A stretch of DNA of 53,677 bases from an uncultured Erysipelotrichaceae bacterium (GTDB lineage Bacteria; Bacillota_I; Bacilli_A; RFN20; CAG-826): assembly GCA_902800905.1 (NCBI GenBank), contig CADCGC010000006.1, positions 1 to 53,677 on the forward strand, written 5' to 3'. Shown piece after piece: positions 17,738 through 27,108 of this stretch. The notes under the pieces are model-generated. The model saw only the letters and a program-made list of their open reading frames with translations, had not been told where the DNA came from and made no database searches. Position numbers and translations under genes: made by a program. Position 1 is the stretch's first letter. Each line of letters opens with the position of its first letter.

Positions 17738-17765
17738 CTTATACACATTGTGAAAAAAGTGTAAA
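17738..17765 (-). promoter_or_regulatory. Promoter of the P-type ATPase, leaderless spacing
   Basis: On the minus strand, TTTACA (17760-17765), a 16-bp spacer ending in TG, and TATAAG (17738-17743) precede ATG 17728 by 9 nt with no ribosome site. Confidence 0.65.
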
Positions 17766-17787
17766 CAATTAAATATTGTTAAGTTTT

Positions 17788-17818
17788 TTGGACACTGACC
17801 AAATAAAATGATTATAAT
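17788..17818 (+). promoter_or_regulatory. Promoter candidate of psuG
   Basis: TTGGAC (17788-17793) and TATAAT (17813-17818) are separated by 19 bp, longer than ideal. A TAGGAG ribosome site lies before ATG 17864, so this transcript has a normal leader. Confidence 0.5.
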
Positions 17819-17863
17819 AGTATTACGCGAATAAATAAAAATTATTTATAGGAGTTTAAATAA

Positions 17864-18766
17864 ATGAAAATTAATCCAGAAGTTTCAAAGGCTCTAAAAG
17901 AGAATAGGCCAGTTGTTGCTCTAGAGAGCACAATTATTTCTCATGGAATGCCTTATCCAAAAAACGTACAAACAGCTCTAGAAGTTGAAAAAGTCATTAG
18001 AGACCACGGGGCAGTGCCTGCCACAATTGGCATTATTGATGGTGAGCCAATCGTTGGTATGACACCTGAAGAAATTGAACAATTTGGCAAAAGAAAGGGA
18101 GTTCTTAAGGTTTCTAGAAGAGATCTTCCTGTTGTTTACGCTAAAAAATTATGGGGTGCGACAACAGTTGCTACCACAATGATTATTGCTAACCAAGCTG
18201 GTATTGAAGTATTTGTTACTGGCGGTATTGGCGGTGTGCATAGAGGCGCTCAAGAAACATTTGATATTTCTGCCGATTTACAAGAATTAGCAAAAACAAA
18301 CGTTACTGTTGTTTGCGCTGGTGCGAAAGCAATTTTGGATTTGCCTTTAACACTAGAATATTTAGAAACAATGGGTGTTCCTGTTCTTGGTTATCAAACC
18401 GAAGAACTACCTGCGTTTTATAATTCACATTCTGGTTTAAAAGTTGACTATAGAGTCGAAGACGCCAAAGAAATGGCAAAAATCATTAAATCAAAACGTG
18501 AAAACGGACTTGTTGGTGGAATTCTTTTAACTAACCCAATTCCAGAAAAATATGAAATGCCAAAAGAAGTAATTGATAACGCAATTGCGACTGCTTTAGC
18601 AAAAATGGATAAAGAAGGCGTTAAGGGAAAAGAATGTACTCCGTTCTTATTAAAAACTATTGTCGAACTCACCGGTGGTGATTCTTTAGAAAGTAACATC
18701 AAGTTAGTGCTCAACAACGCTGCCGTAGGTAGTGAAGTTGCAAAGGAATATTGCAAGATTAAATAA
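17864..18766 (+). CDS. psuG: Pseudouridine-5'-phosphate glycosidase
   Basis: PsuG cleaves the C-C glycosidic bond of pseudouridine 5'-phosphate to uracil and ribose 5-phosphate. The protein, 300 residues, follows the family throughout: VVALESTIISHGMPYP, KVSRRDLP, GATTVATTMIIA, FVTGGIGGVHRGA, DISADLQEL, NPIPEKY and ELTGGDSL. The kinase PsuK that normally supplies the substrate is absent from the window. A TetR regulator starts 2 nt downstream and an iron alcohol dehydrogenase follows, forming a small operon of mixed function. Confidence 0.97.
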   Translation: MKINPEVSKALKENRPVVALESTIISHGMPYPKNVQTALEVEKVIRDHGAVPATIGIIDGEPIVGMTPEEIEQFGKRKGVLKVSRRDLPVVYAKKLWGATTVATTMIIANQAGIEVFVTGGIGGVHRGAQETFDISADLQELAKTNVTVVCAGAKAILDLPLTLEYLETMGVPVLGYQTEELPAFYNSHSGLKVDYRVEDAKEMAKIIKSKRENGLVGGILLTNPIPEKYEMPKEVIDNAIATALAKMDKEGVKGKECTPFLLKTIVELTGGDSLESNIKLVLNNAAVGSEVAKEYCKIK

Positions 18767-18768
18767 TT

Positions 18769-19323
18769 ATGAAAACTCAACACGCTTTAGCGGTTGCATT
18801 AAAAGATATGATGGCGCACCAGCCAATTGACGACATCTCGGTTTTACAATTGTCAAAAAAGTGTGGAGTTAGTCGTAAAACCTTTTATTATCATTATCAC
18901 GATATCTATGATTTGCTTACACAGGTGTTTTTAGAAGAGAAAATACTAGGCACACAGAACGCTGAAAATTATCATCAACTTATTGAATGTGTTTTTAACT
19001 ACTATAAGAAAAATGAGGCCTTCATAAACGCCACGTTAAATAGTGCTGGTAAAGAGCTTTTCTATGAGTTTATCTATAACGTGTTCTATTCAGCTGGATT
19101 AAGGTTCGTGTCGAGAATTGATGTAGACAAGAAATTAGCGCTTAACGTGAGAAAATCTATCTCCAGATTCTATGCATATGGATATGGAAATTCGACTGTC
19201 TATTACTTATCCAATTATCGTAATAAAACACTACAAGGACTTCTCAATAGTTTTAACTTTATTGATGCAAAAAACTTCGAAAAAAATGTCCAAAAAGCTA
19301 TCAAAACCGCTGAAAATTTATGA
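18769..19323 (+). CDS. TetR/AcrR-family transcriptional regulator
   Basis: The 184-residue protein has an N-terminal helix-turn-helix (ISVLQLSKKCGVSRKTFYYHY at residues 24-44) followed by a helical C-terminal domain with no ligand pocket I can assign. The YYHYHDIYDLL pattern resembles the DhaS-like branch of the family. It sits between psuG and the alcohol dehydrogenase and overlaps the latter by 4 nt, so it probably controls this operon. Confidence 0.88.
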   Translation: MKTQHALAVALKDMMAHQPIDDISVLQLSKKCGVSRKTFYYHYHDIYDLLTQVFLEEKILGTQNAENYHQLIECVFNYYKKNEAFINATLNSAGKELFYEFIYNVFYSAGLRFVSRIDVDKKLALNVRKSISRFYAYGYGNSTVYYLSNYRNKTLQGLLNSFNFIDAKNFEKNVQKAIKTAENL

Positions 19324-20495
19324 AAAACTTTGATTTTTATTCTCCGACAAAAATTTTCTTTGGAAAGGACCGAGAATCTGAAATCGGTTCCATTTTAAAG
19401 TCATATAATTTCAAAAAAGTATTAATTGTAATCGGAAAATCTTCAGTAGTTAAAAGCGGTCTGCTTGATAGAGTTGTTTCTTCTTTAAAACAAGAGAATA
19501 TTGAATCATTTTTGCTTAGTGGAGTTAGAGCAAATCCGACTTTTGATCTTGTTAAACAGGGTGTTGAATTAGCAAAAACAAACAACATAGATATTATCCT
19601 ACCTATTGGTGGTGGAAGTGTCATAGATACCGCTAAATGTATTGCAGTCAATTACTATTATTCAGGAGATGTTAAAGATTTTAATCTCCATATAGCTAAT
19701 CCGATGAAAGCGCTACCTATAGGAGTTATTTTGACTATTTCTGCTGCTGGAAGCGAACTTTCTAATTCTTGTGTTATTCAAGATGATGAAACACAGATGA
19801 AAATTGGCTTTAATAGCGATCTTATAAGACCTTTATTTGTTATTGAAAATCCAGAATTAACTAAATCAGTTAGCAAAGAACAAACTGCGTATGGAATTGT
19901 TGATATTCTAATGCACACGCTCGAAAGATATATGTGTGATAGTGAAGAATACGAACTAGCGGATGAATTTGCTCTAGGATTAATCAAAAACGTTATTGAT
20001 GTTGGGTTACTATGTTATAACAATCCTGACAATTATGATTATCGCGGAAGGATAATGCTTGCGAGCAGTTTATCCCATAACGGCATAACAGGCATTGGAA
20101 AGCCATTTATGATGGCGGTTCATCAATTAGAACATCCTGTTAGTGGCATGTTTCCAAATATTGCTCATGGATGTGGCCTTGCTGTACTTTGGCCTGCTTG
20201 GGCACGATATTATTATCGTTATGATATAGATAAGTTTGCTAAACTTGGAGAAAGAGTGTTTAATTTATCTATTGTAGATAAAGAAAAAGCCGCATTAGCG
20301 ACTATCGAAAAGTTTGAAGAGTATTTCAAGAAACTAGGAATGCCTTCAACACTATCTGAACTTGATATTAATGAAGAAGATGTTAATAAATTGGTCGAAA
20401 ATATGACTAGAAAGGGGACGAGAGTTGTTAAGCATCATGCGAAAGACATGGACGCTGAGGTTGCAAAATCCATTTATCTCTCCTGTTTAAAATAA
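19320..20495 (+). CDS. Iron-containing alcohol dehydrogenase, butanol dehydrogenase-like
   Basis: The 391-residue protein belongs to the group III dehydrogenases, which interconvert aldehydes and alcohols with NAD(P)H. The nucleotide motif GGGSVIDTAK is near residue 98-107. Metal ligands are the Asp and His of VDILMHTLE, the His of HQLEHPVSG and the His of NIAHGCGLA. It resembles YugJ/BdhA-type enzymes and may reoxidise NADH in fermentation. The start overlaps the TetR gene (ATGA). Confidence 0.93.
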   Translation: MKNFDFYSPTKIFFGKDRESEIGSILKSYNFKKVLIVIGKSSVVKSGLLDRVVSSLKQENIESFLLSGVRANPTFDLVKQGVELAKTNNIDIILPIGGGSVIDTAKCIAVNYYYSGDVKDFNLHIANPMKALPIGVILTISAAGSELSNSCVIQDDETQMKIGFNSDLIRPLFVIENPELTKSVSKEQTAYGIVDILMHTLERYMCDSEEYELADEFALGLIKNVIDVGLLCYNNPDNYDYRGRIMLASSLSHNGITGIGKPFMMAVHQLEHPVSGMFPNIAHGCGLAVLWPAWARYYYRYDIDKFAKLGERVFNLSIVDKEKAALATIEKFEEYFKKLGMPSTLSELDINEEDVNKLVENMTRKGTRVVKHHAKDMDAEVAKSIYLSCLK

Positions 20496-20497
20496 AT

Positions 20498-21646
20498 ATG
20501 AAAAAAGAAAGTATTATCATAATCCTTATCTATCTATTAGTGTTTGCGATTGCCATTATTTATGGTTTTACCGTATTACAAACGCATTTTGCTCATTCTG
20601 GATTTAAAGAAGTTTGGCAATATGCAATTTATATTATCGTTTCTGTCTTTGCTGGAGTATTTGTGGCAGGATTATTATCTGAATTCGGCCATTTTCTTGG
20701 TGCAAAAACAGGCGGGTACATCGTTACGTCTTGGTGTTTGTTCTATCTAACTATTTATTTCAATAAAGATGGAAAAAGAAAAATTAAATTTGCTTCGTTT
20801 GATGGTTTGACTGGCGAAACCAAAATCGTTCCTAACTATCAAAAGAAAGCAAACCCAAACCCTTATCCATATTTACTTTATGGAACAATTTTTAACACCG
20901 CTTGGATTGCGGCTTGTGTTTTCCTGTTCTTCACGTACCAAGGAAAAAATGGATTTGAATCAGATTTAGGATATTTCTTTTTGACATGTGGAATAATCGA
21001 TCTTTTGGTGGTTATTTACAACATCCTTCCGTTAAAATTAGATTCTTTAACAGATGGTTTTAGATTGTCACAAATCAAAGGAGATATTGCTGGTTTTAAT
21101 GAACGCCTTGCAGCCGAAAATGGTGGACTTTCTACAAGTTTAGATGTTTCAGATGCAAAAAAAGAAAATAACAAACCTGCTAAATTTATTCCTGAAGTTG
21201 CGCTTGTTAATGTATATCATTTATTGGCCGAAAATAAGTATGATGAAGTATTTGACACTCTTAGGGAAATAAACGAACACGAGTCAGAGTGTTCAAGCAG
21301 AACTATCTTAGATGCCAAATCACAGTATATCTATGCGTTTATTATGTCTAAAGAGGATACCGAAGTAACTGAGTATTATGAAAAAGAAGTATCATTCTCA
21401 TTTAGAAGAGAATTAGCAAACAACAACTCAATGCCTGTTATTAGAACTTATATCTTAACTGCTGGATTGTTAGATGGCTCACAAAGTGAAGTAATGCTTG
21501 CTCTTGGTAAAGTTGTGAAAGCGTATAAGAGTGTTCCTTCAAACATTAGGCACGACGAAGCAATCCTATTTAATAGAGCGTTAGACAAAATTATTGAAGC
21601 TCACCCTAAATGGGAAGAAGTTCAAAATTATAGAATTTATGAATAA
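20498..21646 (+). CDS. Degenerate site-2-protease-like membrane protein
   Basis: The first about 200 residues form several membrane helices resembling an M50 site-2 protease. The position of the HEXGH zinc motif reads SEFGH (residues 61-65), so the first His ligand is replaced by Ser. The later NPLDGG-like motif reads LDSLTDGFRL (about residues 181-190). Residues 225-382 are soluble, helical and TPR-like. Without the first histidine it is probably not an active protease. It may bind membrane substrates or act as a pseudoprotease. It starts 2 nt after the alcohol dehydrogenase. Confidence 0.7.
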   Translation: MKKESIIIILIYLLVFAIAIIYGFTVLQTHFAHSGFKEVWQYAIYIIVSVFAGVFVAGLLSEFGHFLGAKTGGYIVTSWCLFYLTIYFNKDGKRKIKFASFDGLTGETKIVPNYQKKANPNPYPYLLYGTIFNTAWIAACVFLFFTYQGKNGFESDLGYFFLTCGIIDLLVVIYNILPLKLDSLTDGFRLSQIKGDIAGFNERLAAENGGLSTSLDVSDAKKENNKPAKFIPEVALVNVYHLLAENKYDEVFDTLREINEHESECSSRTILDAKSQYIYAFIMSKEDTEVTEYYEKEVSFSFRRELANNNSMPVIRTYILTAGLLDGSQSEVMLALGKVVKAYKSVPSNIRHDEAILFNRALDKIIEAHPKWEEVQNYRIYE

Positions 21647-21650
21647 GAAA

Positions 21651-21670
21651 AAAAGACCATAAGGTCTTTT
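21651..21670. terminator. Bidirectional terminator
   Basis: AAAAGACC (21651-21658), a 4-nt loop ATAA and GGTCTTTT (21663-21670) form a perfect 8-bp stem with A/T tracts on both sides, serving two convergent genes. Confidence 0.9.
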
Positions 21671-21673
21671 CTT

Positions 21674-23110
21674 TTAGAATCCAAATTGTGGTCCGATAAT
21701 CTGTGTCCACAACAAGAAGTATGTGACTAATGATATGACATCAACCATTGTGGTGGTAATTGGGCCACACATAACAGCAGGGTCTAATTTAACTAATTTT
21801 GCTAGGAATGGAAGAGAACATCCAACCATACGAGATATAATCATGGTGACAAATAGCGTTCCACCAACAAGAGCGGCAATAAGACACATATAAACATTGA
21901 AGTCTCCGCCATTTTCGTTAATGATGGTGAGAATTGAGTCGGTATTAACAATACCAGCACTCATCTCAAACATTAACCAACCAAAGGCAAATATAGAAAC
22001 AATTCCTCCAATGATTGCAGCAACTCTTAGTTCTTTAAGAACTACTTTGCCATAGTCTTTTCCTGAGAATTCATCAAGGGATAATGAACGAACAATCATG
22101 GTGGTGGTTTGTCCACCAGAGTTTCCACCAGCGTCCATAATTAATGGAGTGAAGACAGCTAAGATCGCGAACTTACTAATCTCACCTTCGAATCCTGAAA
22201 GAATCATAGTGGTGAATACTTGCAATACCATTAAAGCTAAAATCCATGGAACACACTTAAGAACCAATTTATAAACAGGTGTCTTTAAATAAGGATCCTC
22301 CATGTCAGTAATGGCCGCCATGTGAGCGATGTCTTCACTGACCTCTTGCTCCATAATGTCAACGACATCATCGATGGTGATGATACCGACAATTTTGTTT
22401 TCACTATTAACAACTGCCATTGCAGTTAAATCGTAACGTTTGAACTTTTTAGCAACTTCTTCTTGGTCGTCGTTAACATTACAGCAGACAAAGTCTTTAT
22501 CCATAATTTCAGACAAAACCTCGTTGTCTTTTGAAAAGATTAAATCTGATAATTCAACTGTACCAACAAGAGTTCTACTCTTGTCTCTAACAAAAATGGT
22601 GTAGATTGTTTCCGCATCTTTACCTTTTTCACGAATGGTTTCAATCGCTTCTTTAACAGTAACCGAATCCTTCATTTCAATATATTCGGTTGTCATTACG
22701 CTTCCAGCAGTGTTTTCTTTGTAGTTGAGAAGACGATTAACGTCGCTTCTTAAATCTTTCGGGCACGCTTTTAAGACGCGGATAACAATATTAGCTGGCA
22801 TTTCTTCGATGGTATCAACGATATCATCAGCGTATGAATCGCTAATGAGTTCCATCAATTCTTTATCGGAGAATGCATTAATAACAGCTTCTTGTTGTTC
22901 TGAAGAAAGTTCAGCAAAAAACTCCGCTGAATACTCACTTCCAACGACGCGGAAAATATAAAGAAGAATTTTTGGATCATCCACATCAGCGATTGCTTCA
23001 GCAATATCGATGTTAGGAATGGTCTCGAAGATTTCTTTTAATTCCTTGCCGCTTCTGTTTGTTATAGCAGATAATATCCACTGTTTTAAAATGCTTTTGT
23101 TTTCTTCCAT
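21674..23110 (-). CDS. mgtE: Magnesium transporter MgtE
   Basis: MgtE is a magnesium channel of the inner membrane, gated by cytoplasmic magnesium. The 478-residue protein has the N-terminal helical domain (to about residue 135), a CBS pair (about 140-260, with the hallmark VDVMEQEVSED linker) and five membrane helices holding the pore motif DAGGNSGGQ near residue 335. The length is normal. No M-box riboswitch can fit upstream, because a promoter -10 lies 10 nt before the start codon, so magnesium control must rest on the protein itself or on other factors. Confidence 0.96.
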   Translation of the reverse strand: MEENKSILKQWILSAITNRSGKELKEIFETIPNIDIAEAIADVDDPKILLYIFRVVGSEYSAEFFAELSSEQQEAVINAFSDKELMELISDSYADDIVDTIEEMPANIVIRVLKACPKDLRSDVNRLLNYKENTAGSVMTTEYIEMKDSVTVKEAIETIREKGKDAETIYTIFVRDKSRTLVGTVELSDLIFSKDNEVLSEIMDKDFVCCNVNDDQEEVAKKFKRYDLTAMAVVNSENKIVGIITIDDVVDIMEQEVSEDIAHMAAITDMEDPYLKTPVYKLVLKCVPWILALMVLQVFTTMILSGFEGEISKFAILAVFTPLIMDAGGNSGGQTTTMIVRSLSLDEFSGKDYGKVVLKELRVAAIIGGIVSIFAFGWLMFEMSAGIVNTDSILTIINENGGDFNVYMCLIAALVGGTLFVTMIISRMVGCSLPFLAKLVKLDPAVMCGPITTTMVDVISLVTYFLLWTQIIGPQFGF

Positions 23111-23120
23111 AACTAAAGTT

Positions 23121-23148
23121 ATTATAAACTAATCGCTTAATTGAGCAA
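23121..23148 (-). promoter_or_regulatory. mgtE promoter with leaderless spacing
   Basis: On the minus strand, TTGCTC (23143-23148) and TATAAT (23121-23126) are separated by 16 bp. The ATG follows the -10 by 10 nt, with no ribosome site. Confidence 0.7.
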
Positions 23149-23167
23149 TATAAAATAATAAAAAGCA

Positions 23168-23197
23168 AAATAAAGAGAATTGGCAATTCCAATTCCC
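23168..23197 (-). terminator. Terminator of the tldD-tldE operon
   Basis: On the minus strand, GGGAATTGG (23189-23197) pairs with CCAATTCTC (23175-23183) and is followed by a T-rich tract TTTATTTT. Confidence 0.75.
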
Positions 23198-23212
23198 TAA
23201 TTATTTGTGTAA

Positions 23213-24535
23213 TTATTTACCACTTACATTAATCTTTTTGATGAGTACTGAAGGGCACTTCATTCCAGAGGCAAATTCTTTTGAATCATTTCCAACTTCG
23301 ATAATAGAGTTGAACAAATCAACCAAATTGCCTGAAACAGTAATGATATCTAATCCATGTGTGACCTTTCCGTTTTCAATCATAAATCCAGTTGATTGAA
23401 GTGAGAAATTGCCGCTTCTTGAATTAAGACCAGCATGTAAGCCGGAAACTTCGGTGATATAAACACCGTTGCCAACCTCTTTGAATAATTCTTCAAGTGA
23501 TTTCTTGCCTGGTTTCATTACCGGATACCAAGTAGTAGTGTCAACTTTGCTTCCACCGACAGCACCATGTCCATTAGATTCAACACCATCAATAGCAGCG
23601 GTTGTTAAATTATATAGATAATTTACAAGGATTCCATTCTTAATGATTGGAAGGTTTTTTGTAGCCACGCCTTCGTCGTCGAATGATTTTGCAAAAACTG
23701 TTTTTGCTAATGGCATGTCCTCAATAGTAACTTTTCTTGAAGCAACTTTTTGATTTAACTTATCAACAAATAGTGATGACTTTTTCTGTACTGATTCCGC
23801 AATAGCGCTAGAAATATAAGCGCCCATAAATGCTTTAACTACATCTTGAGATAAAACAGCCTTGTAGGTTGATGAATCACATTGAAAGCCACCAAGCTTA
23901 CTTGTTGTTTCTTTGACGATTGATTTTGCTAATTCATCAACATCAAATTTGGAATAATCGTTTCCAAACGCTATATCGAATCCAGTTTTAACTTGTTCGC
24001 CTTCTTTTGCGACAGCGCCACCATAGTAAACGTAGAAATTATTCTTTTGAACAAGCTTTAAGCCATGACTGTTGTAAATTGTGCTGCTTGATTTACTTTC
24101 GCTATATCCGACAGTCTCAACCTCAATAACTCTTTTATCTTGCTCTTTAATTTTCTTTTCCAATTCATAGAGTTTTTCTAGCTTCAATTCTACTGGAATT
24201 TTTTCTAATTCCTTGTTAAAAGTGTTAATTTTGTGATATTTTTCGCTTCCTTTAAAAATAAATACAGGATCTTCGTTTTCTATGACTGAAGCGTTCTCGA
24301 CAATAGCTTTTACGAATTTTTCTGCAGAGTTTTTATCGTAGACATCGCTACCGATTGAACCCATTTTTCCGTTGTAGATTCCTCTTGCTAAATAACTGCT
24401 TGATGAACTTGACGTGTAATTGTCTATTTCACCATGGAAAAGACTAAATTCAAGTGAATATGATGTAGAAATGGAGATTTCGCAATCTGTAATACCTGCT
24501 TTTTTGGCAAGTTCAAAAAACTTATCGAATTTCAT
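23213..24535 (-). CDS. tldE: TldE/PmbA-family protein
   Basis: This is the 440-residue non-catalytic partner of the TldD/TldE heterodimeric metalloprotease. Family traits include the GVTDCEIS-like N-terminus (KKAGITDCEIS), the ARGIYNGKMGS region, and the late GKVTHGLDIITVSGNL block. It lacks an HEXXXH motif, as expected for TldE. Its ATG overlaps the tldD stop by one base (TAATG). The known E. coli pair matures microcin B17 and degrades unfolded peptides; no peptide precursor gene is visible here, so a general peptidase role is likely. Confidence 0.95.
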   Translation of the reverse strand: MKFDKFFELAKKAGITDCEISISTSYSLEFSLFHGEIDNYTSSSSSSYLARGIYNGKMGSIGSDVYDKNSAEKFVKAIVENASVIENEDPVFIFKGSEKYHKINTFNKELEKIPVELKLEKLYELEKKIKEQDKRVIEVETVGYSESKSSSTIYNSHGLKLVQKNNFYVYYGGAVAKEGEQVKTGFDIAFGNDYSKFDVDELAKSIVKETTSKLGGFQCDSSTYKAVLSQDVVKAFMGAYISSAIAESVQKKSSLFVDKLNQKVASRKVTIEDMPLAKTVFAKSFDDEGVATKNLPIIKNGILVNYLYNLTTAAIDGVESNGHGAVGGSKVDTTTWYPVMKPGKKSLEELFKEVGNGVYITEVSGLHAGLNSRSGNFSLQSTGFMIENGKVTHGLDIITVSGNLVDLFNSIIEVGNDSKEFASGMKCPSVLIKKINVSGK

Positions 24536-25935
24536 TATTTTAATTCTCCTCCTCTACCACCAACAGTGATTTCACTAACTCTTAAAGTAGGTTGACCAAC
24601 GTTTGTTCTTATGCTTCCGCTTGCTGCGCCACACATTCCTTGAGCTAAAGCTAAGTCGTTTCCTACCATATCAATTTTTTTGAGGATTTCTTCGCCTTTT
24701 CCAATTAATGTTGCGCCTTTAACTGGTTCGCAAACCTTACCATCTCTAATAATATAGGCTTCAGAACAACCAAAATTGAATTCACCAGTTGTTGGATCAA
24801 CGCTTCCGCCTGCAAAGCCGACCGCGTATAATCCAAGTTTTGTTGCAGCAATGATTTCTTCTAGAGTAGATTTTCCATTATCAATATATGTATTACTCAT
24901 TCTACTTGTTGGACAATACTTATAGTTTTGTCTACGACAGGAGCCGTTCCCTTTTCTGCCCATTCTTCTACCATTGAAGTCATCAATCATGAAGTTAACG
25001 AGTTTACCATCTTTGATTAAAACTCTCTTTTCTCCAAGATTTCCTTCATCATCAATATCAATAGAGCCCCATTCATTTGGGATTGTTGAATCATCAACAG
25101 CAGTTACGATTGGAGACGCAATCATTTCGCCTTCTTTTCCTGCAAAACAACTTAATCCTCTACTAACAGCACTAGCTTCTAATGGGTGTCCACATGCTTC
25201 GTGGAAGAGAACTCCGCCCCATCCATTGCCAATAACAACTGGCATTTTTCCTGATGGACATTCTTTGGCTGTGAGCATCATTAAGGCGGTTTCTGCAGCT
25301 TTTCTTGCTACTTTTCTTGGTTTTGCTTTGTCTTTGAAGTAACTGATATCCATTTGACATCCTGGTCCTTCAAAACTTGTTTCCATGCCGTTTTCATCAG
25401 CAGCGACTATTGAGTACGCCATTCTGGCAAATTCGGTATCTCTGTGGAACCATTTTCCTTTTGAATTAAAAACAGTAACGCTTTTATGATTGCATGCGAA
25501 TGAACCAACATATCTAACGATTCTTGGATCGTTCATTGATTGAATTTCATCTGTTCCTTCTCTTATAAGATCAATTTTTTCTTTTAAAGGAATGTCCTCA
25601 TAACTATGTAGAATTGGGTTTCTATTCTTTGATCTAATCATTTCAAGTTTTGAAACAGTTATTAATCGTTCGCCTTTAAATGATTTGTTTAAAGAATTAG
25701 CCAATTCCATTAATCCTTTTCTTGAGACGTCGCTTGTGTAACCATATACACATCTATTATCTTTTAATAATCTTAATCCTGCTCCAAAAGTAATACCTGT
25801 TGAACTTGAATTCACTTTGCCGTTTTCGAGTGATACTCCATATCCTCTACTATTTTCGGCAAAAATTTCAGCGTAGTCAGCACCAGTTGCAAGCATTTCA
25901 TTAAGAACATCTATTGCAAGTTTCTTACTAATCAC
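24535..25935 (-). CDS. tldD: Metalloprotease TldD
   Basis: TldD is the catalytic subunit of the TldD/TldE peptidase. The zinc motif HEACGH (HEXXXH) is near residue 246, in the conserved LFHEACGHPLEA context, and is followed by the GRRMGRKGNGSCRRQ region and a VGGRGG C-terminal block. The GTG at 25935 is preferred as start because AAGGAGG on the minus strand lies 8 nt upstream; an in-frame ATG at 25959 lies upstream of that ribosome site. The protein is 466 residues, the usual size. Confidence 0.95.
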   Translation of the reverse strand: MISKKLAIDVLNEMLATGADYAEIFAENSRGYGVSLENGKVNSSSTGITFGAGLRLLKDNRCVYGYTSDVSRKGLMELANSLNKSFKGERLITVSKLEMIRSKNRNPILHSYEDIPLKEKIDLIREGTDEIQSMNDPRIVRYVGSFACNHKSVTVFNSKGKWFHRDTEFARMAYSIVAADENGMETSFEGPGCQMDISYFKDKAKPRKVARKAAETALMMLTAKECPSGKMPVVIGNGWGGVLFHEACGHPLEASAVSRGLSCFAGKEGEMIASPIVTAVDDSTIPNEWGSIDIDDEGNLGEKRVLIKDGKLVNFMIDDFNGRRMGRKGNGSCRRQNYKYCPTSRMSNTYIDNGKSTLEEIIAATKLGLYAVGFAGGSVDPTTGEFNFGCSEAYIIRDGKVCEPVKGATLIGKGEEILKKIDMVGNDLALAQGMCGAASGSIRTNVGQPTLRVSEITVGGRGGELK

Positions 25936-26025
25936 TAATATTTCCTCCTTTATTAACAAAAGTATCTAAATTATAAGATACTTAATGCTATAAATTAAAT
26001 AGTTTCTTTTTCTAGCTATGTTCTT

Positions 26026-26031
26026 TAAAAT
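26026..26031 (+). promoter_or_regulatory. -10 box of the glycosyltransferase gene, leaderless spacing
   Basis: TAAAAT lies 9 nt before ATG 26041. A TTTCTT element lies at 17 bp (26003-26008), a weak -35. No Shine-Dalgarno sequence is present. Confidence 0.5.
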
Positions 26032-26040
26032 AGTTATGCA

Positions 26041-27075
26041 ATGAAAATTAGAATTAATATGCTTAGTGGCGCTGAGTCTGCAAAGGGTCAAGGTGTTGCT
26101 AGTGCTTATCGTGAACAAGTTACATTAGTTAAGAAGATAAATGATTTAGAAGTTGAAATTAATTCAAAATCGTCAAAATTTGACATTTATCACATTCATA
26201 GTGTTAATCCAACATATAGAATGAGAATGAACAAAAAACATTTAAACATTGTATATGTTCATTTTATTCCTGCTAAAAATCATGAAAGCATAAAGCTACC
26301 AAAGCTTGCAGAGAAAATATTTGATGGATATGTAAACTCTTTTTATAGAAAAGCAGATGAACTAGTAGTGGTTAATCCGTGCTTTATTAACGACTTAGAA
26401 AAGTTAGGAATTTCAAAAGAAAAAATAACCTATATACCAAATTATGTCGATCATGAATCATTTAAGCCTCTTTCAAAAGAAAAAATCACAGAATTAAAAG
26501 ACAAATATCACATTCCTCAAGATAAATTTGTTGTTCTTGGGTGCGGTCAGATTCAAACAAGAAAAGGATTTGATGATTTTATTGAAGCCGCAATCGCGAA
26601 CCCTGATATTCAATTCGTTTGGGTTGGTGGTTTTTCGTTTGGAAGAATTATGCACGGATATAGAAAATACAAGAAATTATTGAAAAATTTACCTCAAAAT
26701 GTTACTCATATCGAAATTTTAGATAGAATTTACATGAATGAAGTTTTTAATATTTGTGATGTTTTGTTTATGCCATCTTTTATGGAACTGTTCCCAATGA
26801 CCATCCTTGAAATTGCAAATGTTCATAAACCAGTTTTATTAAGAGATCTTGATTTATATGAGCCGATTCTATTTGGTAAATATGCTAGAGGTTCAAATGT
26901 CGATGAATTCTCTAAAGAACTTAGAAAACTTAAAGAAAACACAACCTACTACAACGAACAAGTTGATAACTCTATTTTCATCTCAGATTTTTATAATGAA
27001 ACCGTTCTTATGAAATCTTGGAAAGAATATTACCAAAGAGTTTTTGTTAAATGGAAATCGAAAAAGAATAATTAA
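26041..27075 (+). CDS. GT4 glycosyltransferase, CpoA/LafB-like glycolipid synthase
   Basis: The 344-residue GT-B enzyme closely follows pneumococcal CpoA/LafB in its blocks: RINMLSGAESAKGQGVASAYRE at the N-terminus, YVHFIPA, VVNPCFINDL, the nucleotide-sugar region GCGQIQTRKGFDDF and WVGGFSFG, and the acceptor/phosphate motif MELFPMTILE. LafB adds a second sugar to monoglucosyl-diacylglycerol, making the diglycosyl lipid used in membranes and as a lipoteichoic acid anchor. Which sugar is added here cannot be read from sequence. No partner monoglucosyltransferase is in the window. Confidence 0.87.
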   Translation: MKIRINMLSGAESAKGQGVASAYREQVTLVKKINDLEVEINSKSSKFDIYHIHSVNPTYRMRMNKKHLNIVYVHFIPAKNHESIKLPKLAEKIFDGYVNSFYRKADELVVVNPCFINDLEKLGISKEKITYIPNYVDHESFKPLSKEKITELKDKYHIPQDKFVVLGCGQIQTRKGFDDFIEAAIANPDIQFVWVGGFSFGRIMHGYRKYKKLLKNLPQNVTHIEILDRIYMNEVFNICDVLFMPSFMELFPMTILEIANVHKPVLLRDLDLYEPILFGKYARGSNVDEFSKELRKLKENTTYYNEQVDNSIFISDFYNETVLMKSWKEYYQRVFVKWKSKKNN

Positions 27076-27108
27076 TCATATAGAATTAAATGGAAGGCAG
27101 GTATATGT

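Noticed and set aside
17788..17863. Riboswitch upstream of psuG
   Set aside because: Only about 40 nt lie between the likely transcription start and the ATG, and no conserved riboswitch element is visible.
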